Below, piece after piece: positions 47,060 to 59,019 of a stretch of 64,000 bases of DNA. Made by a program: the position numbers and the translations under genes. Position 1 is the stretch's first letter. Each line of letters begins with the position of its first letter. This DNA comes from Lactarius indigo (lineage: Eukaryota > Basidiomycota > Agaricomycetes > Russulales > Russulaceae), in contig JAFKAC010000193.1 of the NCBI GenBank assembly GCA_025766275.1, positions 1 to 64,000 on the forward strand. Direction: 5' to 3'. Under the pieces are notes generated by a model. It was given only the letters and a program-made list of their open reading frames with translations. It ran no database searches and had not been told where the DNA came from.

Positions 47060-49028
47060 TCAGAACTTGAACCCCCCAGCCAGTCCCATAACATCCTTGG
47101 GGTCTATCTCGGCTCTAATTTTCCGAAGTCTTGCTACGTTCGCTCCATACATGTCCTCCAGTGGTGTATCGAATAGTGCATAGTTCACATAAACTGCTGC
47201 GTGTGACACATTCTGTCCGTCTGCAAGCACTGCAGCGTTCGCCTCGTCTGTATTCTGGCGCAGTGTGCGAGCCACGGATGCGTCGAGGGAGGCGTTAGCC
47301 CACGCAAAACTGATAACAGACGGGAAAACCACATGAGAGCGGTCTGGTGGATATGCAGAAGGGGTCCCGTGAGAGAAAAGGGTGTCGTCGAACGGCTCAA
47401 GTGAAGTGACCACAGTCGCATTTTTGTCCAAGGCTCCCAGTCGTGTCCCCCAGAACTGCCAGAAAGTCGTTCAAGTCCAACTTTGGTGACCTGACCCCAG
47501 GAATGGACTCACCACGGTCAGATTTTTGAAAGTATCAAAGATAGCTGGCGAGTACCGAGTGGCAGGTATCCCGCTGTACAATGTACTAAAAGTAGCTCGA
47601 TTAGTCCTTTTACTTCCTGTATAACAAAAGTCTCAATGCAACACCAACCGTTGGGCACCACCCGCGGCAAGAGAATTCAGGCTCAGGACAAAATCAGAGT
47701 ATGACCTGGTAGAGACAGTGTTCTGAGTGGACGGAATCGCCAAGAATCCGTCAAAAAGTCCTGGAGGAGGTGTCGGTGCATCATAAAATGGCAAGAGAAG
47801 TACCGTGAACTATGCTATATCAGCTGGAGCCAGTACGACACGAGAGCATGGAGCGTACTTGTCCCGAAGTATAAATCAAGGAAATAATAAGGGAAGCTTT
47901 GGTATCACTCGCCTCCTGGAACTTGGCATATGCCTCCTTGATCGCATCTATCTGCGTCCCGGGATAGAAAATAGTGCCGGCCTATCACATATCTCAGCAG
48001 AATCCCCAGAAGTGTCATTTTTCAATTTTACCCATATTTGAGTTTGCGGGTGCGACCTCAGGACAAATTTGGTTACGATTCCCTACGAGCTGATCAGGAT
48101 TTCAACTCGATATCTCCTGCGAATCAACGACGCACAAAATTATTCAGCCCTCCCTACGACTTATTAGCTACTACCTCCTCACGCTCAACGACATTTGACC
48201 ACTTACTCTCAGTCCGAACCACAGATCTTCGTTCTGCGACGTCACATTTGTAATGGTTCCGTTGGGGAGGACGAGCTCATAACTCGCGATGTTATCAATA
48301 GCCAGTCCGTACTGACTAGACTGATATGAATAACCTGTGAAAATTCGAGATCCATGACTGGCACAGACATCAGTCATTAGCCGACACTTACCTCCTCCGA
48401 GAGTCAGACCGGCGACACCGACGCCAGGTATGCGTCCTCCGACGACATTCACCCCAGTCGAGTTGAGGGCAGTGTACACTTGATCCCAGGTGAGGCCAGG
48501 ACCAATCTCAACGGTCCCATCCTCAGAATTCACATTCGTGTCATTGAAGCGTGCCAATGCAATCTGAACACCTTCAGTTGACGAAAAGCCTGGATTTGTC
48601 GAATGACCTCCCCCTTTCACGGCAAACGGTGTTCGGGTAGATCCCAAGATACGCAACTACAGAGAGAAGAAACACAAGTTAGTGGGAGCTGGTGAACCAA
48701 TTGACGAACGCTTACAATCTTGCTCACGTCCTCTGCTGTTCCGGGCTCCACGGAGCAGAAAGACTCCTGAGTGCTCGACGGAGCAAAATGAAAAATGTCG
48801 GAAAGGTACTGCGCCGAAGCTCAATCCAAGTCAGCTAGAGGAGTACACAGGGTATGTGTTGATCTATCACTTACGAGGAAAGAATACTTGCGAAGCGTCC
48901 GAGACGGCCTTTGCTATTTGGTCACATGTGCCCCGAAAGTTGGAGGAAGCGCGCTTCTCCCAAGTCTCAGGGCGTCCGATGGCAGCAGATGTCAGAAAAA
49001 GTGTACAAAGAATAGATGTCGGGAACAT
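47060..49028 (-). CDS. secreted FAD-dependent oxidoreductase, copy C
   Basis: It starts MFPTSILCTLFLTSAAIGRP (signal peptide). The exon order is the same as in copy A, including the phase-1 first junction, the GGLNNF micro-exon and the last intron before FWGTRLGALDKNATV. The FAD-His lies in AVKGGGHSTNPGFSS, and IGPGLTWDQVYTALNSTGVN follows. All joins I could follow are in phase and free of stops, so it is probably functional. It ends DVMGLAGGFKF at 47060. As in copy A the second covalent FAD Cys is missing. Divergence from A is spread over the gene, showing an older duplication. Confidence 0.85.
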
Positions 49029-50572
49029 CGAGGCGATTACGTCTGTGGGGTCAGTACTAAAGTAACATACCAGCGAATCCCACTCTTTTATACGCTTCGC
49101 AGCCAAAAATAACCACGACCAGTTGGTAATGCGCCCCAGCAGCAAGGCTAGCCAATGTCAGCCATCCCCATGAAGCTCAATAGACAGGTCATTTTAGTTC
49201 AGAAGCCCTGAATAGAGTAAATCCCCTTCGGAGCGCGCGCACACCGCGGGTCGCCGCCGGGATTGTACCAATACACCAGGGCATTGGTAATTATATTGCT
49301 CAGATCAAACCAGCGATGACTGTGATGAAGCGCATAAGATGAGCGAATGTCGGAGTGCCCTGCAGGCCATCAAGTGGGGCATCTACACGGCAGAAGCCAG
49401 AAAAAGGCAAAAACTGCGAACGAGTCAATAGGCGACAGGAGTGGAGTGGGGAGCGTTTGCCGAGACATACATGAAGGGTGGGCATATGATACGTAAGGGC
49501 GAAACGGAGATAAAGCCAAGCATCGAGTCACTGGCCAAGCACCCTCACCATACATTCATGTAAAAAAACTGTGATTATAATCTCGAAGACACTAGCGTTG
49601 GCACTATTTTAAATGGAACCTCTTGAATCACGGGGTTTTCGAGGAGCACAAACCGTCTAGCGCCACTGGTAAGGCGTGTCGGTAATGTCGGAAGCCACGT
49701 GAAGCTTTGCTGCTCCTCAGGCTATGGTTCCAAAGACGCCTAAAAAACGGCCAAGCAGAGACCACATACTTCATTGAGTCTCTCCAGCTGACAGAAGTTG
49801 ATATTCGAGTATCCTCTCCGGCCAAGATTACTAGTAGAAGGAAGTACAGTATGTCCGAGTCGTAACAGCGAATGGTCGGAGATAATTTGACACGTTACGT
49901 CTGCCACCAATATAGACAAGTGAGATCCGGTGAGAGTCCATAAAAGTTGTCGGTGATCCCATCAGCCCGAGCGCGTCAGTGAGTCAACATCAGACCGCAG
50001 TTTATTTGATTCAAGTTCAAAACGGAGGGATCAAAGGAGCCCCATTCGGAAGTAGTCGCACCTGGCGGGCCGATGTCGGCTTCCAACTAGTGTCCCGACG
50101 TTGGTCTTGAGACCACTGCTATGCTGAGGAACGCTTGTACCGCTTGCAGTAATATTTGTGACAGCTTGCTTACAAAAACCTGTATGTGCAAGTGCATGTG
50201 CCTAAAAGTCGCCTCCAGTCCGAGTCATTCTTCCTGACAGACCGACTCGGAGGTGGGCTTGGGTTTTTATTGAACTTGTACATAGTGCATAATGCCGTGA
50301 TCGTCGTCGTGCCACCTTAAGTACATAGTTACTACTATCAAGTCGTTCTTCCTTCCTGACTGCCAGTGAGCCACAGATGCTGCTAGCAACCCTGAACCCT
50401 TAACGCCGAATTTTGGTGCACAATTGATCTGGTCTCAGGCCTGCATCCAATATGAATTGATTTAAAAAAAATGTTTTTTGAACGAACAACTGAGTCAGAG
50501 TTTGTTGTCTCAAGAGTAAGAAGAGTCAAGGTAATCTATAGTATTACCGGTAAGCCGAAATCCCATATCTGC
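49029..50572. repeat. intergenic duplicated segment upstream of copy C
   Basis: This gap shares several blocks with the gap upstream of copy D. Examples are CAGAAGCCAGAAAAAGGCAA near 49390 and 53090, AGGAGCACAA near 49641 and 53299, and AAGACGCCTAAAA near 49733 and 53468. The tandem duplication unit thus included about 1 kb of upstream DNA. No gene is supported. Confidence 0.6.
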
Positions 50573-52502
50573 TCAGAACTTGAACCCTCCAGCCAGTCCC
50601 ATAACATCCTTGGGGTCTATCTCGGCTCTAATTTTCCGAAGTCTTGCCACGTTCGCTCCATACATGTCCTCCAGCGGTGTATCGAATAGTGCATAGTTCA
50701 CATAAACTGCTGCGTGTGATACATTCTGCCCGTCTGCAAGCACGGCAGCGCGTGCATCATTTGTATTCTGACGCAGCGCGCGAGCCATAGTCGCGTCGAG
50801 GGAGGCGTTAGACCACTGGTAACTGGTAATTGAAGGGAAAACTACATGGGAGCGGTCTGGTGGATATGCAGAAGGGGCCCCATGAGAGAAAAGGGTGTTG
50901 GCGAACGGCTCAAGCGCAGTGATAACACTCGCGTTTTTGTCCAAAGCTCCTAGTCGCGTCCCCCAGAACTACCAGAAAGTTGTTCAGGTCCAAGTATGGT
51001 GACCAGATTCCGGGAAAGTACCTACCACAGTCAGATTTTTGAAAGAGTCAAAAATAGCTGGCGAGTACTGGGTGACGGGTATCCCGCTGTAGAAAGTGCT
51101 GAAGGTGACTTGGTCAGTTTTGTTGCCCCCCACATAATACAACGCGACACCAACCGTAGGCCACCACCAGCGCCAAGAGAATTGAAGCTCAGGAGAAAAT
51201 CAGAGAATGATCTGGTAGAGACAGTGTTTAGAATGGTCGGAATCGCCAAGAATCCGTCAAAAAGTCCTGGAGGAGGTGTCGGTGCATCATAAAATGGCAA
51301 GACAACTATCGTGGACTATCAAATATCAGCCGAAGCCAGTACGACACGAGAGCATGGAGTGCACTTGTCCCGATGAATAAACCAAGTTAATTATAAGGGA
51401 GGACTTGGTATCATTCGACTTCTGGAACTCGGCATATGCCTCCTTGATCGCGTCTAGCTGGGTCCCGGGGTACAAAATAGCACCGCCCTATCACACATCT
51501 CAGCAAAACCTCAGAAGAGTCATTTCTCAGTTTTACCCATATTTGAGTTTGCGGGTGTGACTTCAGAACGAATTTGGTTACGACTCCCTATGAGCTGATC
51601 AGACCCTCAAGTTGATATCTCATGTGAGTCAATGGCGCACAAAATTATTCATCCCTCCCTGCGACTTATAAGCTACCTTCCACACTTAAGTGCACTTAAC
51701 CACTTACTCTCAGTCCGAACCACAGATCTTTGTCCCGCGATGTCACAATTGTGATGGTTCCGTTGGGGAGGACGAGCTCATAACTCGCGACGTTGTCAAT
51801 CGCCAGTCCGTACTGACTAGACTTATATGAATAGCCTGTGAAAATTCAAGATCCATGACTGGCCTAGACGTCAATCAATATCCGACACTAACCCCCTCCG
51901 AGAGTCAAACCGGCGACACCGATACCCGGTATGCGTCCTCCGATGACATTCACCCCAGTAGAATTGAGGGCCGTATACACTTGATCCCAGGTGAGGCCGG
52001 CGCCAACCTCAACAGTCCTATCCTTGTAGTTAACCTTCGTCTCATTGAAGCGTACCAACGTAATCTGAACACCCTTGGTTGAGGAAAAGCCCGGATTTGT
52101 CGCATGACCTCCCCCTTTCACGGCAAAAGGTGTTCGGGCAGACCCCAAGATGCGCAACTACGGAGAAACATGGTTAAGTGGGTGCTGGTATACCAGTTCA
52201 CGAAAGCTTACAATCTTGCTCACGTCCTCTGCTGTTCCTGGCTCCACGGAGCAGGTAGATTCTTGGGTGCTCGACGGAGCATAATGGTCAATGTCAGAGA
52301 GGTACTGTGTCGAGGCTTAATCTACGTCAGCTAGAAGCACATAGAGAATGTTGTCAGACCACTTACGAGGAAAAAATACTTGTGAAGTGTCCGAGATGGC
52401 CTTCGTTATTTTGTCGCATGTGCCCCGAAAGCTAGTCTCAGGGCGTCCGAAGGCAGCAAATGTCAGAAAAAGTACTCAAAGAAGAGGAGTCGTTGAAAAC
52501 AT
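50573..52502 (-). pseudogene. FAD oxidoreductase, copy D, with stop in the signal peptide
   Basis: The exon structure and sequence follow copies A and C (AVKGGGHATNPGFSS, GVNVIGGRIPGIGVAGLTLG, C-terminal DVMGLAGGFKF). From the expected ATG at 52502 the ninth codon is TGA (52478-52476), where A and C have Cys. Seven codons after GRPET (the WEQRASS position) are deleted in frame. The donor after the GGG block is the weaker GTTAGT. No other in-frame ATG precedes the conserved part, so a secreted product is unlikely. It is a young pseudogene: the rest is open. Confidence 0.75.
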
Positions 52503-54018
52503 TGTGATGACTATGTCTGTGAGGGTCAACAATTGAGCAACACACTAATGAACCATACTCTTTATACGCTATGTGGCCAAAAATTCCGGCTGGTAGGCTA
52601 GCACGCCCAAGCAGGGTAACTTGGGTCCGTATAGCCAATGTCAGCCATTCTCTGAAACTCAACAAGTCACTTCGATTGACAGCCTTTGAATAGATTTCAG
52701 TCGCACGCACGCAGCGCATCGGCGAGAATACACCGATGTATTGGCGCATTTCGGAAATTACTTGTTAACCAGCTAGAAGCAGTGGTGACTATGACGAAGG
52801 CGCACGTCGTTATCATGATGGGCATTGGCGCCGATATGTAGAAAGGCGCGTGTGAGCTTATAAAGAAGACTCCCCACTTTGCGCACCTCGTGGTCGTCTT
52901 GGGTGCAACTCAAGAGAGCACTCAAAGTATGTTCTGCAAAGGGCTCGAACGAACGATCTAGCTGTGACACACCGACTTGCGACACTCATATACGTAAGAG
53001 GGGCCAGAGGATATGCGCACCATGCGAGTGTAGGGATGCCATAAGATGGGAAACAGGGAGCTGCTTCTAGGCGACAGAAGCCAGAAAAAGGCAACAGTTG
53101 CGAATGTGCAAGCGGTGTGGAGTGGGGCATTTACGTGAGATGTGAAACGAATGACTACCGGGCGCCATGAAGCCGAGCGTCGCCCAAGAAATTTACACTT
53201 GCACCACAAAAAAGACATAAAGTTTGTGTAACTTCGAAATCACTGATGTCAGCACCATTTAAACAGATGCTGAAATAGAACCGAACTTCAGGTATCTCAA
53301 GGAGCACAACCCGTCTATCATAGCACTACCGATATGGCCGCAGATTGGCATGGAACAGCTCAGGAGCCTCAGGCAATCCAATTAAAACCCGCAGAGGAAC
53401 CGACATAGTAAGAATGTGTCAATCAATTCGGAAGTTGCATGTAGCTCTGCAAGCGCCTGTGGTTTCGAAGACGCCTAAAATTGGCCATGTATATGCTTCA
53501 TTGAGCCTCTCTGGTGTGCAGTGGTTGGCATTTGACATTAGAGCATCCTCCCTAGCCAAGGTTACTAGCAGATGTTGCCGCTTCGACACCTCCAGAACAC
53601 TCCAATCGAGTGGAAGGGAGCACAATATGTCATATCAGCGATTTTTCGGAAACGGAGGTCGACCAAGTTCCGTAGGACCCGGCGCCACTAACATACTGTA
53701 GTGAGGGTCCATGAAGTTGTGAGTGATCCCATCAGCCAGAGCGCATCAGTTACCGTGATCGCAGTTAAGACCACGTGTTCAGTCCAAAACGAAGGGACCA
53801 AGAAAAGAGGAATGCTGTGATGGTGGTTCACATTTACGATCGAACCTGAATGATATTGCCACGTTGAAATGGAAAGCAGGGATACTACATGGATAGGTTG
53901 AAGGGGTATGGATATGGATAAATGGCGATGTATCGACGACCAAGGAAATTTCACGATAAATATGCTAAAATGCTCAACGGGAAAATGAAAACAAAAAACC
54001 ATTGCTACTTGCTTTGTT
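52503..54018. repeat. intergenic duplicated segment upstream of copy D
   Basis: It has the same shared blocks as 49029-50572. About 53720-54018 is unique and leads into the 3' end of the SPT21-like gene. No gene is supported. Confidence 0.55.
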
Positions 54019-57000
54019 TCATGCGAAAATATCCTGCTGCAAAATATCCTCTGCCCTGAGACCATCATAATTACTATTATCCACCTGTGTGAGGAGTTTC
54101 ACCAGAGAGGACGCCTCGGCCTCATCGTCCCACAACTTTGCAAACTCGTCCCCGGCCCCGTCGTCTGCAGTGCTCGCCACCACGGTCGTCGCCGACGACG
54201 ACGAAGCGAGAAACGCATCCAGGGAAGACCAGAACGCCGCCATCTCGGGGTCGACGCCGACCGCGTCGTCGAGCTTCTCTGGCGCATGTGTCGGGTCTGC
54301 ACTCGGTGGTGTCGCCGCCTCAGTACCAAGTTCGAGTCCGTCGGAGAGCGCGTCACTGCTCAGAAGGGGGCTAGACGGCGGCAGTGGCGAGGAGGGTGGG
54401 AGTGTGTCGGACCATAAGCGTCGTGCGACCGTCTCGCGGTCGTCGTCGTCGTCATCGTCGTCATCACTAACCACTCGCCGCCCATGTTCGGGTGCGCCGG
54501 ATTCTTCGTCATCCGAGGCGACAGGCAACGAGCCCGTGGGTGTCTCGGCGCTTGTATTTCCTTCCTTGTCCTTGTCCTCCACATTCTCTCCACTATTCCC
54601 GTCCTCCACTGTCGCTGCCAGTGCCTCGCTGCTGCTCGTGCCCTTGTTTTTGCAGCGCAGCGGCGACGCGGGCATTACGGCCGTGCCAATCCCACGACCG
54701 CGTAGCACGCTCTGGATAGGCGAGAGCACGGACTGATGCTTGGTGAGCGTGAGCGTATCCCCATCGTCCGCGTCTGGCGAGAAGAGCGGGCTGCCGCCAT
54801 CGCTCCCCTCCGCGACGAACGTCGGGCTTGAGGTGTCAGAATACCGCGAGACGCTGCCGTTGCTGCCAGTGACCATGTTACGCGTCGGTGTACACGGTAC
54901 AAAGACCGGCATAGGGACTGCGGTGGCCGGCGACGAGGGCGACCGTGGAGGGGGAGAGGATGTGCGCAGGATATCCGCCGCTGCCGCCGTGATGGGTGCG
55001 GCTGTGCTCGCGCCGACACTGGTACTGTCTCTCGCTGGCGACGCCTCCCGGCATGACGGTGTGGCAGTGGCCGAAGGACGAGAAAACACGGTGTATGTGG
55101 AAGAAGATGGGGCGGCCGGGTCTGTTGCTGCCTCCCCGCGTCCGCGCGACTTGAGGCGATGCGCGCGCTTGCGCTCGAGCAACCTGGCATGCTCGCGTGC
55201 CTCCTCAGCCTCCTTGCGCGCCAGCGCCTCCGCGGACATGCGTGGCTTGGTGGCGGTTGTGGTGCGCGCCCACTCGGGGACGACGTATGGCGTCTTGGCT
55301 TTGGGCGGCGCGGGAAGAGACTCAGGAACGGCCTTGGACGTGGCCGTAGTCGTTGATAGTAGTGAGGACGTGGGTGTGAGGTGGGCCATCTTTGGGGGGG
55401 AGGGAAAGGCGGCAGCGACAAGGGCGCTGCGTGCGGCGAAGAGATCCACGTTCACACGCGGTGTTTGTAGCAGTATGGGCTTACTCGGGAAGGTGACAGG
55501 GTCAGAGAGCAATGGACGTGACAAAAATGTGAGCCTGCGTTGAGGTGGTGAGCTGTCGCAACGCCGCTTTGAACGACCGTGGGCTTCAGCTACGTCGCTC
55601 AATGTGCGCTTTCGTTTGGGGTTGCTCTCTGAGGCGGTCGCGGTAGAAGACTTTGTTTGTATGCCACTGCGTCGCCTGAATGTCGCCGGGTCAACATTCT
55701 CCTTCTCCAGGACGACGATTTCGTCATCCAAATCCGTAGTCTCCGGTGCGGCGGAGTCTTGCGAAGAGGCTGGAGTTGGAGCACGATCTGATGGTGTATC
55801 TGCGGGCTGTTGTGCAGGTTCGGCGAGCAGCTGAAGGAGGGTATTGATAACTTTGGCTGAGCGGGGACTCGTATGTTTTGACGACGACAGTGGTTGTGAG
55901 GCCTGGCTTTGGAAAGGGGCGAGCAGAGTAGAAAGCGCCGAGCGCACGTCTGAGCTAGAGAGGTCAAGATTTCCGGGAACAACGCCAAGGTTGGGTGTGA
56001 TTGACTCGACGCGGTCCTTCTGTTTTGGTATCTTCTCGTCTTGTGGTTGGGATTTCACCGGAATACCCCTGGCGGCTCTGATAAGCGGATGAAGATGTGA
56101 GTTATGACTCTTCTTAGATGTGCCGCCGCTCGAACTGCGAGAGGTTGCCTTCCGCCCGCGATCCCGTCTCAAGGAGTCAGATTCGAAATCTGCTGAGTGG
56201 GAAGGGTGCTGGATATCGAGCGATGCAGTGGCCGCACTCGTGCCCATAACATGCAAAGTCATTGGTTGTGCTATCGTGGAGCACGTCAGTGAACTCATCG
56301 AATAACAAAAAATGAACAATACACACCTGCTGGCATATGCATAGGCGCGGAAACGGGCGTCTGAGACTGCCAGTGATTGCTGCTTTGAGACCCGAGCTGA
56401 AAAACTGGAGGTTGCGGGGTATGCAGAGTCTGCAGAGACGTAATTAGCCACGGGAGAAAGCGAAAGTAATTAGCTATACCCCTCGGAGAGCGAACACGAC
56501 CTCAAGAGCAGACTCTCCCGATGCCATTTTATTCACTATGCCGGTGACGGAAGCGTTGTCATCAGGGGCGGCGAGCGCCCAGGACATGAGGCCCATGCCA
56601 ACAGCGACACCAGGAGGCGGCTGCTGGGGAGAAGGGTGAAATTGGGATGAGCTAGATCCTGAGGCCAAGGCTGCTGTATTCGGAGCCGCGTCTGACTCTG
56701 ATGGGTCGAGAGCGTAGATCGAGAAGTCGCGTTGACCAAAGTGCATTAGCTCGGGACTATTTTGCGAAGTCAGCAAACGCGATATAGTTGTGAGGAGAGG
56801 CTGAGCAACCTCGATCTACATATAGAGTGCAAGCATAGTTTGAGAGATGTTGTGGCGAATGTGGCGTGATGAGAGGAAGTAGTACCAAGGGGATGCACTG
56901 GGAATTTATCTGGAGAACGAGCAAGAATATACTGCGAGGACCCATCGATGGTGTACCAGATGCGTACTGTGAGAGCAATAAGTTAAAATACTCTGGATAG

Positions 57001-57038
57001 ATTGCGCACTTGCCTTGAAGATACTGGGCCTGAGCCAT
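54019..57038 (-). CDS. Ams2/SPT21-like protein, 937 aa (5 exons)
   Basis: Exons are 57038..57014, 56966..56810, 56756..56480, 56429..56327 and 56270..54019 (2814 nt). The start ATG sits in GCCACCATGG. The first intron begins GCAAGTG (GC-AG type). The N-terminal 150 residues (IWYTIDGSSQYILARSPDKF, SSPELMHFGQRDFSIYALDP, GVAVGMGLMSWALA, EALEVVFALRG) match my memory of the N-terminal domain of Ams2/SPT21-type histone-gene regulators. The rest is long, Ser/Pro-rich and disordered, with acidic runs and the C-terminal MAAFWSSLDAFLASSSS. A chromatin or histone-transcription role follows only from that domain match. No GATA zinc finger is visible. Confidence 0.7.
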
Positions 57039-57220
57039 GGTGGCAAGTAGCAGACCAAGGACAACGCCGAATCCGACGAAATAAACGAGCATCGCGTAAC
57101 CGGCTATCCCGGACCGTGACCGCGACCGCGCCTGTCACGTGCATAGGTTCGTGTTCATTATTTTTACACAGATTATAAGACAAAACAGGACAAAAATAAG
57201 AGTACACTTCAACACCGAGA

Positions 57221-57950
57221 TCAGTCCGACGCTTCCCCTGGCTCCGAGTCCTCTTCATAGAATTGTTCCAGCGAACTCTTCGCCGTTTGATATTCCTCTC
57301 TCGCGCGTTCCAAGGTTGTGCTGATCTTCGCGATAGCGTCCTCTTTCTCGATGACTTTACTACCCTCTCTCAATTGTCCGTAGTGTTGGATGTCCTCACA
57401 CGAGGACTGCACCTTGAACACCCCGAGCGCCGCGGAGGAGCCCTTAAGAAAGTGACCCAGAGAAGACAGCTTCTCTAAATCCTTCTCCTCCCTAAAGGCT
57501 AATGAGTACGTCGGGAGAGAAGGGATGGATCTAATGCGCACAGTGCAGCGGCCATCTCAGTGAAGGTTTTTTCCGCTTGAGAAAAGTAATCATCGACCAT
57601 CCCTTGCGAGAAGTCGTCGTCGTCTTCGTCGAGTTCGAGTATTTGTCCAAACACATCCATGTCAATACCCTCATATTGATCGCTTGCGACCGGCTTTGGT
57701 GAAAGTGGCACGCGTGAGTTCGTAAGATACCGACCAAGGGGAGATATCGACACACCTCTTCGCCCCCCAGTGGCGGTCCACTGTCTACCTCTACGACGGG
57801 TGTTGGTACCGGTCTGGTTGCTACTGGTGTGGGGTCTGTCCTGTGGGTGGGTGGGGGAGAGGAGAGAGGAGCTTGAGCAGTGGGTGTGGGCCGAGGGTCA
57901 TCAATGGGACGTGTGGTGACGGGAGGCAAGGGCGAAATATAAACAGGCAT
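57221..57950 (-). CDS. YPD1: histidine phosphotransfer protein YPD1, 205 aa (3 exons)
   Basis: Exons are 57950..57756, 57693..57542 and 57491..57221 (618 nt). Residues about 66-115 (YEGIDMDVFGQILELDEDDD, MVDDYFSQAEKTFTEM) and the HPt motif LGHFLKGSSAALGVFKV, with phospho-accepting H129, are typical Ypd1. In the family it passes phosphate from a hybrid histidine kinase to the Ssk1 and Skn7 regulators, controlling the Hog1 pathway. The first exon adds 65 residues of Pro/Thr-rich sequence absent from yeast Ypd1. The downstream C-terminus is acidic. Confidence 0.9.
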
Positions 57951-59019
57951 TGTCGATACTTGTAGGTAGCCAAGAAAGATGCTGATGTTCCGTTTACCGA
58001 TGAATCAGAGAGAAATTGAGGAAGGTACGAGAGAGTAAGTGAGTGGGATAAAGAGGTGTCAGTAGCGGCCTTACTGCCGTGCCTGCTGAGATCATTATCT
58101 CTTAAGCGCTGAAAGCCGCCTGTGACGTAGTCGCTTCTTAATCTTATAGCTAGCTATTCTCCTCCCAAGTATTCCAGAGGTATACACGACACGGGATCAA
58201 GCTGGCCTAGCACATTGACAATACTCACCTAGGCCAAAGCTAGCCTTCCGGTCCAACTATCGTTGGAGAGCGTATGGCTTGGCAGGCGCGGTAGCTCCAA
58301 GGTTGCCACCGCCTCGAGTGGAAACGGAGCATCCTCTTTCGGAAATACCCGAGCTAACAAAACGTGCCTGACTCCTTCTAACCCGCCATGATAGTGCAAT
58401 TGGATCTGAAGGGCGTGGCAAAAGTCATGCGCATAGTGTGATGCACCCCATGGGGAACAAAAGACACGATTGGGGCCCTGTTCTGCATCAACAAAATTCT
58501 TTAAACACATGCCGCTCCAACGCCGCCACTCTTTGGAGCTCCACAACGGATATTAGAATGCAGTTAGGTCGGTGGTCGAGACCTCGAGAGCTGGGGCCCA
58601 TCAATGAAGGCAATCCAGCTCAGTCCAGGTCCATCGAGTCGCTGTTCGGCGCCCGCCCTCCGATCTGTTTGGGTAGAGCCGAACGGCGGACAACGGTGGT
58701 ATCAATTGTATGCCCGGTATCCGGCACCCCCAATATTTTCGTGTGTGGGCACGAGCATTGACTATATGCAATGTGTGATGACGATCCGAACGAGAACAGA
58801 ATGCGAGGGAAAAAGTTGGCGGCGTAAGAGGCAACTTCGCAGAGAGAATGTCCATTATCGCTCTTCAGAGAGTTCGATGCAGGGGGCATGCGTCTGGGTC
58901 GCGTATACCACGCAGGGGTAGGAAGTGGATCACAAATATATGGAGGGAATAATAAAATAGGTGTCTGGTAGGAGACGGCAGCTGGAACAAGACACATAAC
59001 AGTTGGACGTGTCGTCAGT
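57951..59019. other. 1.07-kb intergenic region without a supported gene
   Basis: Open frames exist on the minus strand (58229-58546 and 58620-59168) but have no clear start, splice partner or motif. The segment 58229-58440 has protein-like composition and could be a relic. It also holds the YPD1 promoter. Confidence 0.4.

Noticed and set aside
42632..52502. Secondary-metabolite gene cluster
   Set aside because: Only FAD oxidase copies are present, with no polyketide synthase, NRPS, terpene cyclase, P450 or transporter nearby.
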